Source: Schlegelella_A sp038231215
Lineage (GTDB): Bacteria; Pseudomonadota; Gammaproteobacteria; Burkholderiales; Burkholderiaceae_C
Direction: 5' to 3'
NCBI GenBank assembly: GCA_038231215.1
Contig: JBBRLS010000010.1
Location: forward strand, 30,450-94,449
DNA: 64,000 bases
The notes beneath the pieces were generated by a model, which had not been told where the DNA came from, ran no database searches, and worked only from the letters and a program-made list of their open reading frames with translations. The stretch's first letter is position 1, and every line of letters begins with the position of its first letter. Shown piece by piece: positions 23,691 through 33,000 of the stretch. A program made the position numbers and the translations under genes.

Positions 23691-25247
23691 TCAGCTCCGA
23701 ACGGCGCCGCGAGCTGGCGTTAGCCAACGCTCCCCGAGATCGAAGACGGCTTGCACGACGAGCGCCAGCGCCGCCGCAGGCAAGGCGCCGGCAAGCATCA
23801 CGTTGCTGTCGTTGACGGCCAGCCCGGCGACGATGCGCTCGCCGAAGCCGCCGGCGCCGATGAAAGCAGCCATCGTCGCCGTGCCGACGTTGATGACGGC
23901 GGCGGTCTTGACGCCCGCGAGCAAGGTCGGCAGAGCGAGCGGCAGTTGCACATGCAGCAGTGCCTGCCGGGACGTCATGCCGAGCGACAGCGCAGCCTGC
24001 GCCATGCCCCGCGATACGCCTTGCAAGCCGGCGTGCGTGTTGCGCACGATCGGCAGGAGCGCGTAGAGAAAGAGTGCGATCAGCGCCGGCAAGACACCGA
24101 TCGAGCCGACCAGGGCGATGAGAAAGGCGAGCAGGGCCAGCGAAGGCACGGTTTGCAACACGGCGACCGCGCCGAGCAGCACGCCGGCAGCGCGCGGCCA
24201 ACGCCATGCGGCGATGCCGATCGGCACGCCGGCAACCACGGCGAGCGCGAGCGAACCGAAGACGAGCAGCAGGTGTTCGGCGGCGAGCCGGCCGAAGTCG
24301 GGCGCGAACACGCGCGCCAGAAGGCCGGGCTTGCCTGCGCCCTCGCGTGCGAAACGCGTGCCGGTCTGCGTTGGCGCCGCGACGCCGGTCGCAACACTCG
24401 CTCCCGGCGCAGCGCCCGTCACGCCCCGTCGGGCGAGAAACCCGGCCGCCGCCTCGGCGAAGGTCTTGCCGTCGAGCTCGACCTCGCCGTTCATGGCGAT
24501 CATGGCCGGCGCGTCGATCGCACCGATAAGACGTTGCAGCGGTGCGGCGTCGACGCCGGCGCGCATCAACAACACGGCGTCGTACTTCGGGAAGAAGGCG
24601 CGATCGTCTTCGAGCACGCGCAGGCCGAGTCGGCCGAGTTTGGCATCGGTCGAGTAGACGTCGATGAGGTCGACGCGGCCGGCGGCCACCGCGTCGTAGG
24701 CCAGGCCGTGATCGAGGCCGATCGGCATCGCGGCAAGGGCGTAGGCCTGGCGCAGGGCCGGCCAGCCGTCGCCACGCTCGAGGAACTCGTGCGACAGGCC
24801 GAGCTTCAGCCCCAGGCCCTTGGCCGACGCCAGGTCGGAGATGCGCGCGATGCCGAGCGCCTTCGCCCGCGCCTCGCTCATCGCCAGCGCGTAGGTGTTG
24901 TTGAAGCCGAGCGGGATCGCGGCGACGAGGCCGCGCGGCGCGAGCCAGCGGTTGAGTTCCTCGAGCGAAGGGTTGCCTTCCCGCTTGAGCAGCTCGCGAA
25001 CGATCGTCCCCGTGTACTCCGGATAGACGTCGACCGAGCCGCCCGCGAGGGCCTGCTCCAGGATGCCCGTATTGCCCAGGCCCTGGCGATGCGAGGCCGG
25101 GCGGCCCGCCGCAGCGAAAGTCTGGGTGACGATCTCGCCAAGGATGTACGACTCGGTAAAGCGCTTCGACCCGACGACGATCTCGGTCCGGTCGGCGGCG
25201 AGCGCCGGCGTCGCTGCCGCAGTAACGATCTGTAGGAAGATTCCCAC
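23691..25247 (-). CDS. Fused binding-protein/permease of an osmoprotectant-type ABC transporter
   Basis: One 518-residue protein joins a periplasmic quaternary-amine binding domain to a permease. After a signal-like N-terminus (VGIFLQIVTAAATPALA), residues about 18-300 form an OpuAC/ProX-like domain (VVGSKRFTESYILGEI, GNTGILEQALAGGSVDVYPEYTGT). The last 200 residues are a BPD_transp_1 permease with the EAA-like loop AALSLGMTSRQALLHVQLPLALP. Substrate by family is glycine betaine, choline or a similar compound. No ATPase gene is adjacent; downstream is rmuC. The start is uncertain: GTG 25247 best fits the signal peptide but lacks a convincing ribosome site. Confidence 0.85.
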   Translation of the reverse strand: MGIFLQIVTAAATPALAADRTEIVVGSKRFTESYILGEIVTQTFAAAGRPASHRQGLGNTGILEQALAGGSVDVYPEYTGTIVRELLKREGNPSLEELNRWLAPRGLVAAIPLGFNNTYALAMSEARAKALGIARISDLASAKGLGLKLGLSHEFLERGDGWPALRQAYALAAMPIGLDHGLAYDAVAAGRVDLIDVYSTDAKLGRLGLRVLEDDRAFFPKYDAVLLMRAGVDAAPLQRLIGAIDAPAMIAMNGEVELDGKTFAEAAAGFLARRGVTGAAPGASVATGVAAPTQTGTRFAREGAGKPGLLARVFAPDFGRLAAEHLLLVFGSLALAVVAGVPIGIAAWRWPRAAGVLLGAVAVLQTVPSLALLAFLIALVGSIGVLPALIALFLYALLPIVRNTHAGLQGVSRGMAQAALSLGMTSRQALLHVQLPLALPTLLAGVKTAAVINVGTATMAAFIGAGGFGERIVAGLAVNDSNVMLAGALPAAALALVVQAVFDLGERWLTPARGAVRS

Positions 25248-25416
25248 ACGCGAAATGGCGCTTCGACCTTTCCCCGGCCGGCGGGGATGCAGGAAACTCG
25301 GCCGATCGCCCCCATCCGCCGAGCGTGCCCTCGTTTTGCTTTCCCTCTTCGTCTCATCCAAGCCGCCACCTGCCCTCGGGCACGAAACGTCGAGTGCGGT
25401 CGTGGAGCGACCTGAC

Positions 25417-25827
25417 ATGAACCAGCTCAGGGCGTTCATCGTCGAGGACAGCCCCGTGATCCGGGAAAACCTCATCGCCGCCTTGGAGGAGATGGCACCG
25501 ATCCGCGTCGTCGGCAGTGCCGAGGACGAGTCTGGCGCAATCGGCTGGCTGGGCCGCGCCGAGAACCACTGCGATCTGGTCGTAGTCGACATTTTTCTGA
25601 AGAGCGGTTCGGGGCTCGGCGTTCTCAAGGCGGCAGCGGCTTTGCCAGTACGGGTCAAACTCGTGGTGTTCAGCAACTACGCCACCCCGGACATGCGTCG
25701 AAAGTGCCTGGAACTCGGCGCCGACCGGGTCTTCGACAAATCCAACGAGATCGACGCCCTGATCCTCTACTGCTGCCGGCTCGCCGACGGCGGCTCGGGT
25801 CACGGCGACCTGGACACGCTCTCCTGA
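25417..25827 (+). CDS. Single-domain response regulator (receiver only)
   Basis: CheY-like protein of 136 residues with no output domain. Seen are the acidic pair E10-D11, phospho-acceptor D58 (LVVVDIFLKSGSG), a serine at the T/S position (VVFSNYAT) and a DKS lysine. The DIFL motif and the hydrophobic C-terminus recall lone receivers in NarL-like branches. It probably acts through protein contact. ATG 25417 is preceded by GGAGCGACCTGAC. It converges with the NarL-type regulator at 25857-26492 and lies near the CHASE3 kinase, suggesting one phosphorelay locus. Confidence 0.85.
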   Translation: MNQLRAFIVEDSPVIRENLIAALEEMAPIRVVGSAEDESGAIGWLGRAENHCDLVVVDIFLKSGSGLGVLKAAAALPVRVKLVVFSNYATPDMRRKCLELGADRVFDKSNEIDALILYCCRLADGGSGHGDLDTLS

Positions 25828-25856
25828 GCCGCATGCGCGAACGCGCCGTGGCAGCG

Positions 25857-26492
25857 CTACTGGATGAGCCCGTTCTTCAGGGCGTAGTAGGTCAGGTCGC
25901 TGTTCGACTCGAGCTTCATCTTCTCCATGACCCGGGTCCGATAGGTGCTCACGGTCTTGACGCTGAGCGACATGCTGTTGGCCATGTGGCCGATCGTCTC
26001 GCCCTTGGCGAGGCGCAGGAACACCTGAAACTCGCGCTCCGAAAGGTGCTCGTGGGGCGGCTTGTCGCCGGCACCGCCGCCCAGGCCGTCGGCGAGCAGC
26101 TCGGCGACGCCGGCGGTAATGTACTTGCGGCCGCGATAGACGGTGCGGATCGCCTTGACGATCTCTTCGGGATCGCAGTCCTTGTTGAGGTAGCCGCTCG
26201 CCCCCTGCCGAAGCAGCGTGGTGGCGTAGTGCTCTTCGGGAAAGCCGGAAAGGATCAGCACCGGCAGATCGGGGGCGCGCGCCTTGATGGCGGCCAGCGC
26301 ATCGACGCCGCTCTGGTCCGGCATCGAGAGGTCCATCAGGATGACGTCGACGTCGCCCTTGCGCACGATGTCGATGGCGTCGCGGCCATTGGCCGCTTCG
26401 GCGACCACCGTGAGATCGACCTGCTCGGAAAAAAACTGTCTGAGGCCTGCGCGAACGATGGCGTGGTCGTCGATGATGGCGATTCTGATCAT
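25857..26492 (-). CDS. NarL/UvrY-family response regulator
   Basis: Response regulator of 211 residues: receiver with D8, D9, phospho-acceptor D54 (VILMDLSMPDQSG) and K in NKDCDPEE, then a LuxR helix-turn-helix (LSEREFQVFLRLAKGETIGHM ... SVKTVSTYRTRVMEKM). The start at 26492 matches the family (MIRIAIIDDH); an ATG seven codons earlier has no ribosome site. Divergent from the CHASE3 kinase with 53 bases between them, the common layout for a cognate pair. Target genes unknown; envelope and stress genes follow the kinase. Confidence 0.92.
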   Translation of the reverse strand: MIRIAIIDDHAIVRAGLRQFFSEQVDLTVVAEAANGRDAIDIVRKGDVDVILMDLSMPDQSGVDALAAIKARAPDLPVLILSGFPEEHYATTLLRQGASGYLNKDCDPEEIVKAIRTVYRGRKYITAGVAELLADGLGGGAGDKPPHEHLSEREFQVFLRLAKGETIGHMANSMSLSVKTVSTYRTRVMEKMKLESNSDLTYYALKNGLIQ

Positions 26493-26545
26493 GATGAAGG
26501 CGACCTTTCGCACCGGTGGCGCGACGCTCGCAAGTGTAGGTTCGG

Positions 26546-27940
26546 ATGAAGCCCTTATCGTACTTCCGGCGCAGCGTGGTCGCCTTTCCGCTGGCTGCGC
26601 TGGCCGCGCTGGCGATGTTCGTCATCGGCGAGGTGTCGTACCAGGATGCCACCGCCTCGCTCGATTCGCTCGGCAATCGCGGCGTCGCGCGCAACAACCT
26701 CAACGTCGTCGCCAAGAGTCTGCTCGACGCCGAGACCGGCCAGCGCGGCTACCTGCTCACCTCGCGCACCGAATATTTGGCGCCCTACCGCGACGCGCAG
26801 GAAGGACTGCAAGCCGCGATCGCCTCGCTGAAGGCCTACTACTCGGCCGACCCACGCACGGCCGCGCTGGTGCGCCAGCTCGCCGCAGCCTGCGACGAAA
26901 AAATGAGCGAGCTCGCGACCTCGATCGAGCTGCATGACAAGGGCGCGGAGCGAGCCTGGCGCGACCTCCTGCTGTCCAACATCGGCAAGGAGAAGATGGA
27001 GCAGGTGCGCACGCTCACGGAGCAACTCCTCGTCGAAGAAAGCAACCAGGTCGTCAAGGGCCGCAAGGGCGTCTACCAGACGCTGATGCTGAACCGCATC
27101 GGCACCGCGGCGATGGCCGCGGTGAGCTTGCTCGCACTCTTCATGTATTTGCGCCAGACGGCTGCGCTCGACCGGTACGCCGAAGAAGAGCGCCGACGCA
27201 TCGCCACCGAGCGCGATCGCCTCGAGACCGAGGTGGCGGCGCGGACCCGGCAACTGAAGGAACTTGCCCAGCACCTGCAGACGATCCGCGAAGACGAGCG
27301 CAGCCACCTCGCACGCGAGTTGCACGACGAGCTCGGCGCCCTGCTCACCGCCGCCAAGCTCGACGCCGCGCGGCTGAAGTCGCGCCTCGGCAAGACAACG
27401 CCCGAGGTCCTCGAGCGCCTGGCGCACCTCAACGAGACCCTCAACGGCGGCATCGCGTTGAAGCGCCGCATCATCGAAGACCTGCGGCCCTCGTCCTTGA
27501 GCAATCTCGGCCTGGTCGCCGCGCTCGAGATCCTGCTGCGCGAATTCACCGCGCGCAGCGAGATCGCCGTCAGCCAGACACTCGAGTACGTCGATCTCGA
27601 CCCGGCAGCGCAGCTCACGGTTTACCGGCTGGTCCAGGAGGCCTTGACCAACATCGCCAAGTACGCCAGGGCCACCCAGGTCGAAGTGACGCTCTGCGCC
27701 GAGGGCGAGGACGGTGTGCGCGTCGCCGTGCGCGACAACGGCGTGGGCTTCGACGCCGGCGTCGAGCGCGTCGCCAGGCACGGCCTGATCGGCATGCGCT
27801 TTCGCGTCGAGGCCGAGGGCGGCTCGATGCGGCTCGTCTCGGCGCCGGGCCAGGGCACGCTCATCGAGGCGACCTTGCCGTCGTTGGATCCCGACTCGGC
27901 GCTGTCCGAGCCGCCCGCTGTGGAGACGGCCACGGCATGA
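26546..27940 (+). CDS. CHASE3-domain sensor histidine kinase (HisKA_3 type)
   Basis: Membrane sensor of 464 residues. It has an N-terminal transmembrane helix (FPLAALAALAMFVIGEVSY), then a CHASE3 sensing domain with the hallmark LLDAETGQRGYLLT, a second transmembrane helix near 188-205, and a coiled coil. HisKA_3 follows with H260 in LARELHDELGALLTA, then HATPase_c (VQEALTNIAKYA, DNGVGFD). This kinase class partners NarL-type regulators, here the divergent gene at 26492. Extracellular CHASE3 ligands are mostly unknown; envelope stress is a reasonable guess from the neighbours. Confidence 0.92.
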   Translation: MKPLSYFRRSVVAFPLAALAALAMFVIGEVSYQDATASLDSLGNRGVARNNLNVVAKSLLDAETGQRGYLLTSRTEYLAPYRDAQEGLQAAIASLKAYYSADPRTAALVRQLAAACDEKMSELATSIELHDKGAERAWRDLLLSNIGKEKMEQVRTLTEQLLVEESNQVVKGRKGVYQTLMLNRIGTAAMAAVSLLALFMYLRQTAALDRYAEEERRRIATERDRLETEVAARTRQLKELAQHLQTIREDERSHLARELHDELGALLTAAKLDAARLKSRLGKTTPEVLERLAHLNETLNGGIALKRRIIEDLRPSSLSNLGLVAALEILLREFTARSEIAVSQTLEYVDLDPAAQLTVYRLVQEALTNIAKYARATQVEVTLCAEGEDGVRVAVRDNGVGFDAGVERVARHGLIGMRFRVEAEGGSMRLVSAPGQGTLIEATLPSLDPDSALSEPPAVETATA

Positions 27941-28127
27941 TCGCGGTCGGCCGGCGCGACACGATTGTGAGCAGCGTCCTACGGGGCCCGGGACGCTCCC
28001 CCGACAGGGCTGCGCGCGGCTACCCTATCGCCGCCGGCACGGAAGCGCAGCACACTCACGCCTTCGCAGCCTTCGCTTCCTGCCGGCCGCACAGGCCAGA
28101 CTCCCATCACTCGACCAAGGAACCGCA

Positions 28128-28520
28128 ATGAGTACCGTCAGCAGCACCACCCAACCCCTCGCGCAGCAAGGTCAGGACGTCGCCGACAAGGCAGCCGGCA
28201 CGGCCCAAAGCGCTATCCATTCGACGCACCGCGCGGCGGACAGCGCGCTCGACACGCTATCGGCCAAGGTCGAGGATCTGCGCAGCCAGGCGGCGCCGCT
28301 GCTGAACCGCGTCTCCACGCAGGCCGAGGCGGCTGCACGTCGCGGCATCGAGGCGGTTCGCGACACCTCGCAGCAACTGCGCGAGAAGGCCATGCGCGCT
28401 TCCGACAGCGCCGTCGGCTATGTCAAGGACGAGCCGATCAAGGCCATGCTCATCGCTGCGGCGACCGGCGCCGCACTGATGGGCCTGATCGCGTTGCTGA
28501 GCCGCTCCTCGCGCGACTGA
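28128..28520 (+). CDS. DUF883/ElaB-YqjD-like membrane protein
   Basis: Small protein of 130 residues: an Ala/Gln/Ser-rich amphipathic helical region (about 1-100, apolipoprotein-like) followed by YVKDEPIKAMLIAAATGAALMGLIALL. This is the DUF883 glycine-zipper-type membrane anchor seen in ElaB and YqjD. E. coli homologues bind ribosomes at the membrane in stationary phase; whether this one does is inference. AAGGA lies about 10 bases before ATG 28128. First of three genes in a yqjD-yqjE-like set. The 187 bases before it hold no recognised feature. Confidence 0.85.
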   Translation: MSTVSSTTQPLAQQGQDVADKAAGTAQSAIHSTHRAADSALDTLSAKVEDLRSQAAPLLNRVSTQAEAAARRGIEAVRDTSQQLREKAMRASDSAVGYVKDEPIKAMLIAAATGAALMGLIALLSRSSRD

Positions 28521-28536
28521 ATCGGCGTTGCGCCTC

Positions 28537-28920
28537 ATGATCCACCCGCTGCTGCGACTGATCGCCACCGAACCGCAGATACTCGGCGATCACGTCGAGG
28601 CCTATGCCGAACTCGTCGGTGACGAGGTCAGAAAGACCAGTTCGGCCTGGAGCCTGCGCATCGCGCTCTATTTGGCCGCGCTCGCCCTGGCGGGCGTGGC
28701 GCTGGTGCTGACCGGCGTGGCCGTCATGCTGTGGGCCGCGCTGCCTCCCTCCGGCTTCCAGGTGCCGTGGCTGCTCGTCGCGGTGCCGGCGACGGCCTTC
28801 GTCGCCGCCATCGTCTGCGTGCTGATGGCGCGCCGCAGTCCGGTCGAGAACGCCTTCGACAACGTCAAGAAGCAACTCAGCGCCGACATGGCCATGCTGC
28901 GCGAGGTGAGCGCGCCATGA
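28537..28920 (+). CDS. YqjE-like (phage holin superfamily/DUF1469) membrane protein
   Basis: Protein of 127 residues with two adjacent transmembrane helices (SLRIALYLAALALAGVALVLTGVAVML and LLVAVPATAFVAAIVCVLMA) and a C-terminal amphipathic tail. This is the layout of YqjE/holin-superfamily-III proteins that follow DUF883 genes. The start is ATG 28537; a TTG three codons earlier is possible. The stop overlaps the next start as ATGA. Function unknown. Confidence 0.82.
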   Translation: MIHPLLRLIATEPQILGDHVEAYAELVGDEVRKTSSAWSLRIALYLAALALAGVALVLTGVAVMLWAALPPSGFQVPWLLVAVPATAFVAAIVCVLMARRSPVENAFDNVKKQLSADMAMLREVSAP

Positions 28921-29531
28921 GCGCCGTTCTGCCTCCGGGTGTGGCCGCGAGCACGCGGGTCGACGCGCGTGCCGGAGCGGTACGCACTCCCTACGCGCCG
29001 CAGCCGTCCTCGGCGGCGGAACGGGTCGACGCGTCGCGCAAGCGACTGCGCGCGGCACTCATGGACATCGCCCATCCGCCGGTCAAGCCTTCGGTGCTCG
29101 ACGGTCTGGGCGGCTTCGGCGTTTTCGCGCACGACCTTCTCGATCGGTTGAAGGGATTACCGGCTGCGGCCGTCGTCATCGAAACGCTCGAGCACTGGTG
29201 GGCAGAGCATCCCTTGCACACGGCAGGACTTGTCGCCGAAGAAGCATCGCGCAAGTTCGTCGCACCGATCGCGAGAAAGAATCCTTACGCGCTCGTGCTC
29301 GGCTCGGTCGTGGTCGGTGCCGTGTTCGCCCTCTCGCGGCCTTGGCGCTGGCTGTTCCGGCCTGCGCTTTTCGTCGGCTTGCTGCCGCAATTGGCGACCC
29401 AGACGATGAAGCGGATGCCGATCGAATCCTGGATCCAGATGCTGGCCGCTTTCACCGCAAAACGCGCCGCCGCCCCCAAGTCACCTCAGACGACCGCCGA
29501 CACGGCATCCGGATTGCCAAGGGATTCCTGA
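28917..29531 (+). CDS. Hypothetical membrane protein of the DUF883/YqjE set
   Basis: Protein of 204 residues that I do not recognise as a named family; it takes the place of the YqjK-like gene found after yqjE elsewhere. Residues 1-60 are Ala/Arg-rich. The middle contains VIETLEHWWAEHPLHTAG, an element common in these stress membrane proteins. A hydrophobic segment follows near 120-150 (NPYALVLGSVVVGAVFAL, FRPALFVGLLPQLA). ATG 28917 overlaps the previous stop, so the three genes are co-translated. An intrinsic terminator lies 75 bases downstream. Confidence 0.75.
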   Translation: MSAVLPPGVAASTRVDARAGAVRTPYAPQPSSAAERVDASRKRLRAALMDIAHPPVKPSVLDGLGGFGVFAHDLLDRLKGLPAAAVVIETLEHWWAEHPLHTAGLVAEEASRKFVAPIARKNPYALVLGSVVVGAVFALSRPWRWLFRPALFVGLLPQLATQTMKRMPIESWIQMLAAFTAKRAAAPKSPQTTADTASGLPRDS

Positions 29532-29604
29532 CCGATTACCTCCCAACGGCCCCTTGCCGATCCGCCCGCGCGGAACCCGGCCGGTCTCCCTCCGTGGGGT
29601 CTTG

Positions 29605-29630
29605 AAAACGCGCTTCGGCGCGTTTTTTTT
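29605..29630 (+). terminator. Rho-independent terminator after the DUF883 operon
   Basis: AAAACGCG-CTTCG-GCGCGTTTT hairpin with a stable tetraloop-like CTTCG followed by a run of eight T. It lies about 75 bases after the gene ending at 29531. Confidence 0.85.
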
Positions 29631-29751
29631 GTCTGTCTCTTGTCCGTTGCTCGCTCGCCAATCGTGCTTGCAGGCCCGCAACTTGCCGTATCGGACTGTT
29701 CCTACAAGGCCTGGTGCGACGAACCGACAGACCCGACGAGGCTCGCTTCCT

Positions 29752-30045
29752 ATGATCCTCCGAATGTCCCGATTCCTCGAAATGACTCCCCAGGCGGCTG
29801 GCTACCCTGCGTCACCGCGCTCGCGCCCTGTTTGGGCGACATCGTCCATCGATGGCGCGGCCGACACCACGCCAATGGAATTGAGCGCTCTCGGCGCTCA
29901 TGTCGACCGCTGCAACGGCTCGCGCGGTCGCATGTTCGCCTTGCACTGCGCCGCCGACGCCCTGTTCGGCTTCCTCGCACCGCGCTTCGTGACGACCCTG
30001 GTCATCGTCACACTCGTCTTCGGGGTGGGCTCGCTCATCGTCTGA
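29752..30045 (+). CDS. Possible small membrane protein
   Basis: Weak call. An ATG-started frame of 97 codons ends in a hydrophobic helix (FVTTLVIVTLVFGVGSLIV) just eight bases before the glucan synthase start. There is no clear ribosome site and the N-terminal half is low in recognisable pattern. It may be a genuine small membrane protein co-translated with the synthase or a chance frame. If rejected, 29532-30052 is intergenic with only the terminator at 29605. Confidence 0.35.
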   Translation: MILRMSRFLEMTPQAAGYPASPRSRPVWATSSIDGAADTTPMELSALGAHVDRCNGSRGRMFALHCAADALFGFLAPRFVTTLVIVTLVFGVGSLIV

Positions 30046-30052
30046 TCCCGCG

Positions 30053-33000
30053 ATGGCGGCGTCCGAACTGCGGCAGCTGGTGCCCGACGCACCGGCGGCG
30101 GTGGATGCGATCCTCGATCCTTCGCGCGGCCCGCTGGAGCGGCCGAACCGCTCGGAAATCTTCGGCCCGGAACGCTTCGCCCAGCACGGGCGCAGCCTCG
30201 GCGAGACGCACGCCGCACGCTTCGCACCCTCCGGCTCGACGGCGTTCTTTCCGCGCCTGCGCGACAACATCCGCATCCTGCGCGAGGCGCATCACTACAT
30301 CGGCCACCAGGCGAGCACCGGTTACGACGTGAGTCCGGCGGCAGAGTGGCTGCTCGACAACTTTCACCTCATCGAAGCGCAGCTTCGCGAGATCAACGAC
30401 GGCCTGCCACGCCGCTATTTCCGCGACTTGCCGGTGCTGCAGGACGAGCCGCTGGTCGGCCTGCCGCGCATTTACGGCGTCGCCTGGGCCTTCGTCGCGC
30501 ACACCGACAGTGCCTTCGACGAAGACCTGCTTGTCCACTTTCTCGAGGCCTACGAAGAGACGCGCGAGCTGACGCTCGGCGAGCTGTGGGCGCTGCCCAC
30601 GACCTTGCGTGTCGTCCTGATCGAGAACCTGCGCCGACTCGCCGAGCGCGTCGCGGCGAACAAGGCAGCGCGCGAAGTCGCCAACCTGTGCTGCGACCGG
30701 CTCGACGCGCACGATCCGCAAAGCCTGGACGCCCTCCTGGCGTTGCTCAACCGGCGTGGCGTCGGCGACAACTTTCTCGCGCAGATGGCGCAGCGACTCC
30801 AGGACCCGCGCACGACGACCGAGCAGGCGGTGCTCGACTGGCTGCGCCGGGTCGCGCCGCATCTCGCCGAGATCCAGACCCGCCTGCCCGCAGCGCAGGC
30901 CGCCGACAACCTGAGCGTCGGCAACGCGGTCACGTCGCTGCGCTCGATCGGCGATGCCGACTGGTCCGACATCGTCAGCCAGACCAGCATGCTGACGCAG
31001 CTCATGCTGAGCTCGTCGGCCTTCGCCGCCGAGCGCGACGACACGCGCGACCTGACGCTGCACGGGATCGAGCGGCTGGCCAAGAAGAGCGGCAAGAGCG
31101 AGCACGCCGTCGCCGAGGCGCTGCTCGGGCTGATGCACCACGCCGGCAACGAGTCGGGCGCCGCGGACGGAGAAGCGAAAAGTGTCGCCGGCTACTGGCT
31201 GCTCGGCGCCGGCCAGTCCGCCCTGCTGCAGGCGATCGGCCTGCGCGACACGGGGGCCAGACGCCGCCAGCAGCGCTGGCGACGCGTCGCCCTGCCGACC
31301 TACCTCGGCGCCATCGCGCTGGTCACGTTCGCCATCGTCGCCTGGCTGCTCCTGCGGCACGGCGCTGGCGTGCCGTCGAGCGCGACGTGGCTGCTGGCGC
31401 TGACGGCGGCGCTCATGATCTTCCCCGCCTCGGAGACCGCGGTGGCGGTGATCAACCGCCTGATCAGCGAGTCTTCGCGGCCGAGCCGCCTGCCGCGCCT
31501 CGCGTTCGCGACCGGCATCCCGCCCGAGCACCGCGCCATGGTTGTCATCCCGGCGATGCTGACACGCGCCGACGCATGCGCCGGGCTGGCCCACCAGCTG
31601 CAGCTTCACTACCTCGCCAATCCCGAGCGAGGCGTGCAGTTCGCCTTGCTCACCGATTGGGCCGACGCCGCCACCGAGCGCACGCCCGTCGACGGCCCCT
31701 TGCTGGACGCCGCGGTCCGGGCCATCGACGCGCTGAATGCGCTCTATCCGCTCGACGACGGCGAGGCGCCACGCTTCATCGTCCTGCATCGGCAGCGGCG
31801 CTTCTCGGAGTCGGAGCAATGCTGGCTCGGCTGGGAACGCAAGCGCGGCAAGCTCGAGCAACTGCTCAAGATGCTGGCCGAAGGCTCGCCCAGTCCCTTC
31901 GTGGACCTCGGACGGGTTTCCGAAGTCGGCCCCGGCGTGCGCTACGTGCTCACGCTCGACAGCGACACGCGGCTGCCGCCCGGGCGGCTGCGCGACCTCG
32001 TCGGCATCGCCGCGCATCCGCACAACCAGCCGCAATTGAGCGCAGACAGGCGCCGCGTCGCGCGCGGCTACGGCATCCTGCAGCCGCACGTCGCAACGCC
32101 GCTCTGCGCGCCCGAAGACGTGACGCTCTACCACTGGCTGTTCTCGGGGCAGAGCGGCATCGATCCATACAGCATCGCCAGCTCCGAGGTCTACCAGGAC
32201 CTGTTCGGCGAGGGCACGTTCACCGGCAAGGGACTGCTCCATGTCCAGGCCGTGCACGCCGTCCTCGACGGGCGGCTGCCGCCGAGCCAGGTGCTCAGCC
32301 ACGACCTGCTCGAAGGCTCGCTGGCACGCTGCGCCGCCGTTACCGACGTCTCGGTCATCGAGGACGCGCCCTTTCATTCCGACGTCGCGGCGTCGCGCGT
32401 GCACCGCTGGACGCGCGGCGACTGGCAGCTTCTGCCGATCCTGCTGCGCGCCGGGCACTACGGAATCCGCGCCGTCAACTGCTGGAAGATGATCGACAAC
32501 CTGCGCCGCTCGCTGGTCGCGCCGGCGTCGCTCGCGCTGCTCGCGCTGGCCCTGGCGACGACGGCCGTGTCGCCCTGGGCGGTGCTGGCGCTGATCGCCC
32601 TCGCCTTCAGCGCCGGGCCACTGATGGGCGCGTTGGCCAGCTTCGCGCCGAGCCGCGACGACGTCGCCGGCTTCCACTTCTTCCGCCAGGGCCTGGCCGA
32701 CCTGGCACGCGCGATCCTGAGCGGCGTCTGGCTGCTCGCCCAGCTCATGCAGCTCGCGCTCATGGCCGTCGACGCGATCGTGCGCGCCGTCTGGCGGTCT
32801 GCCGTGAGCCGGCGCCACCTGCTCGAATGGACCACCGCCGCCGCGGCGCAGGCGTCGGCCACGACGCGCCTGATCGAGCTGGCGCGCAAACACTGGGGCG
32901 TGCCGCTCGCGGCACTGACCTTGCTGGGCCTGCTCGTCGCGGCGCGCACGCCGTATCCGCTGTTTGCCGCCGTGCTCTGCATCGTCTGGTCGCTGTCGCC

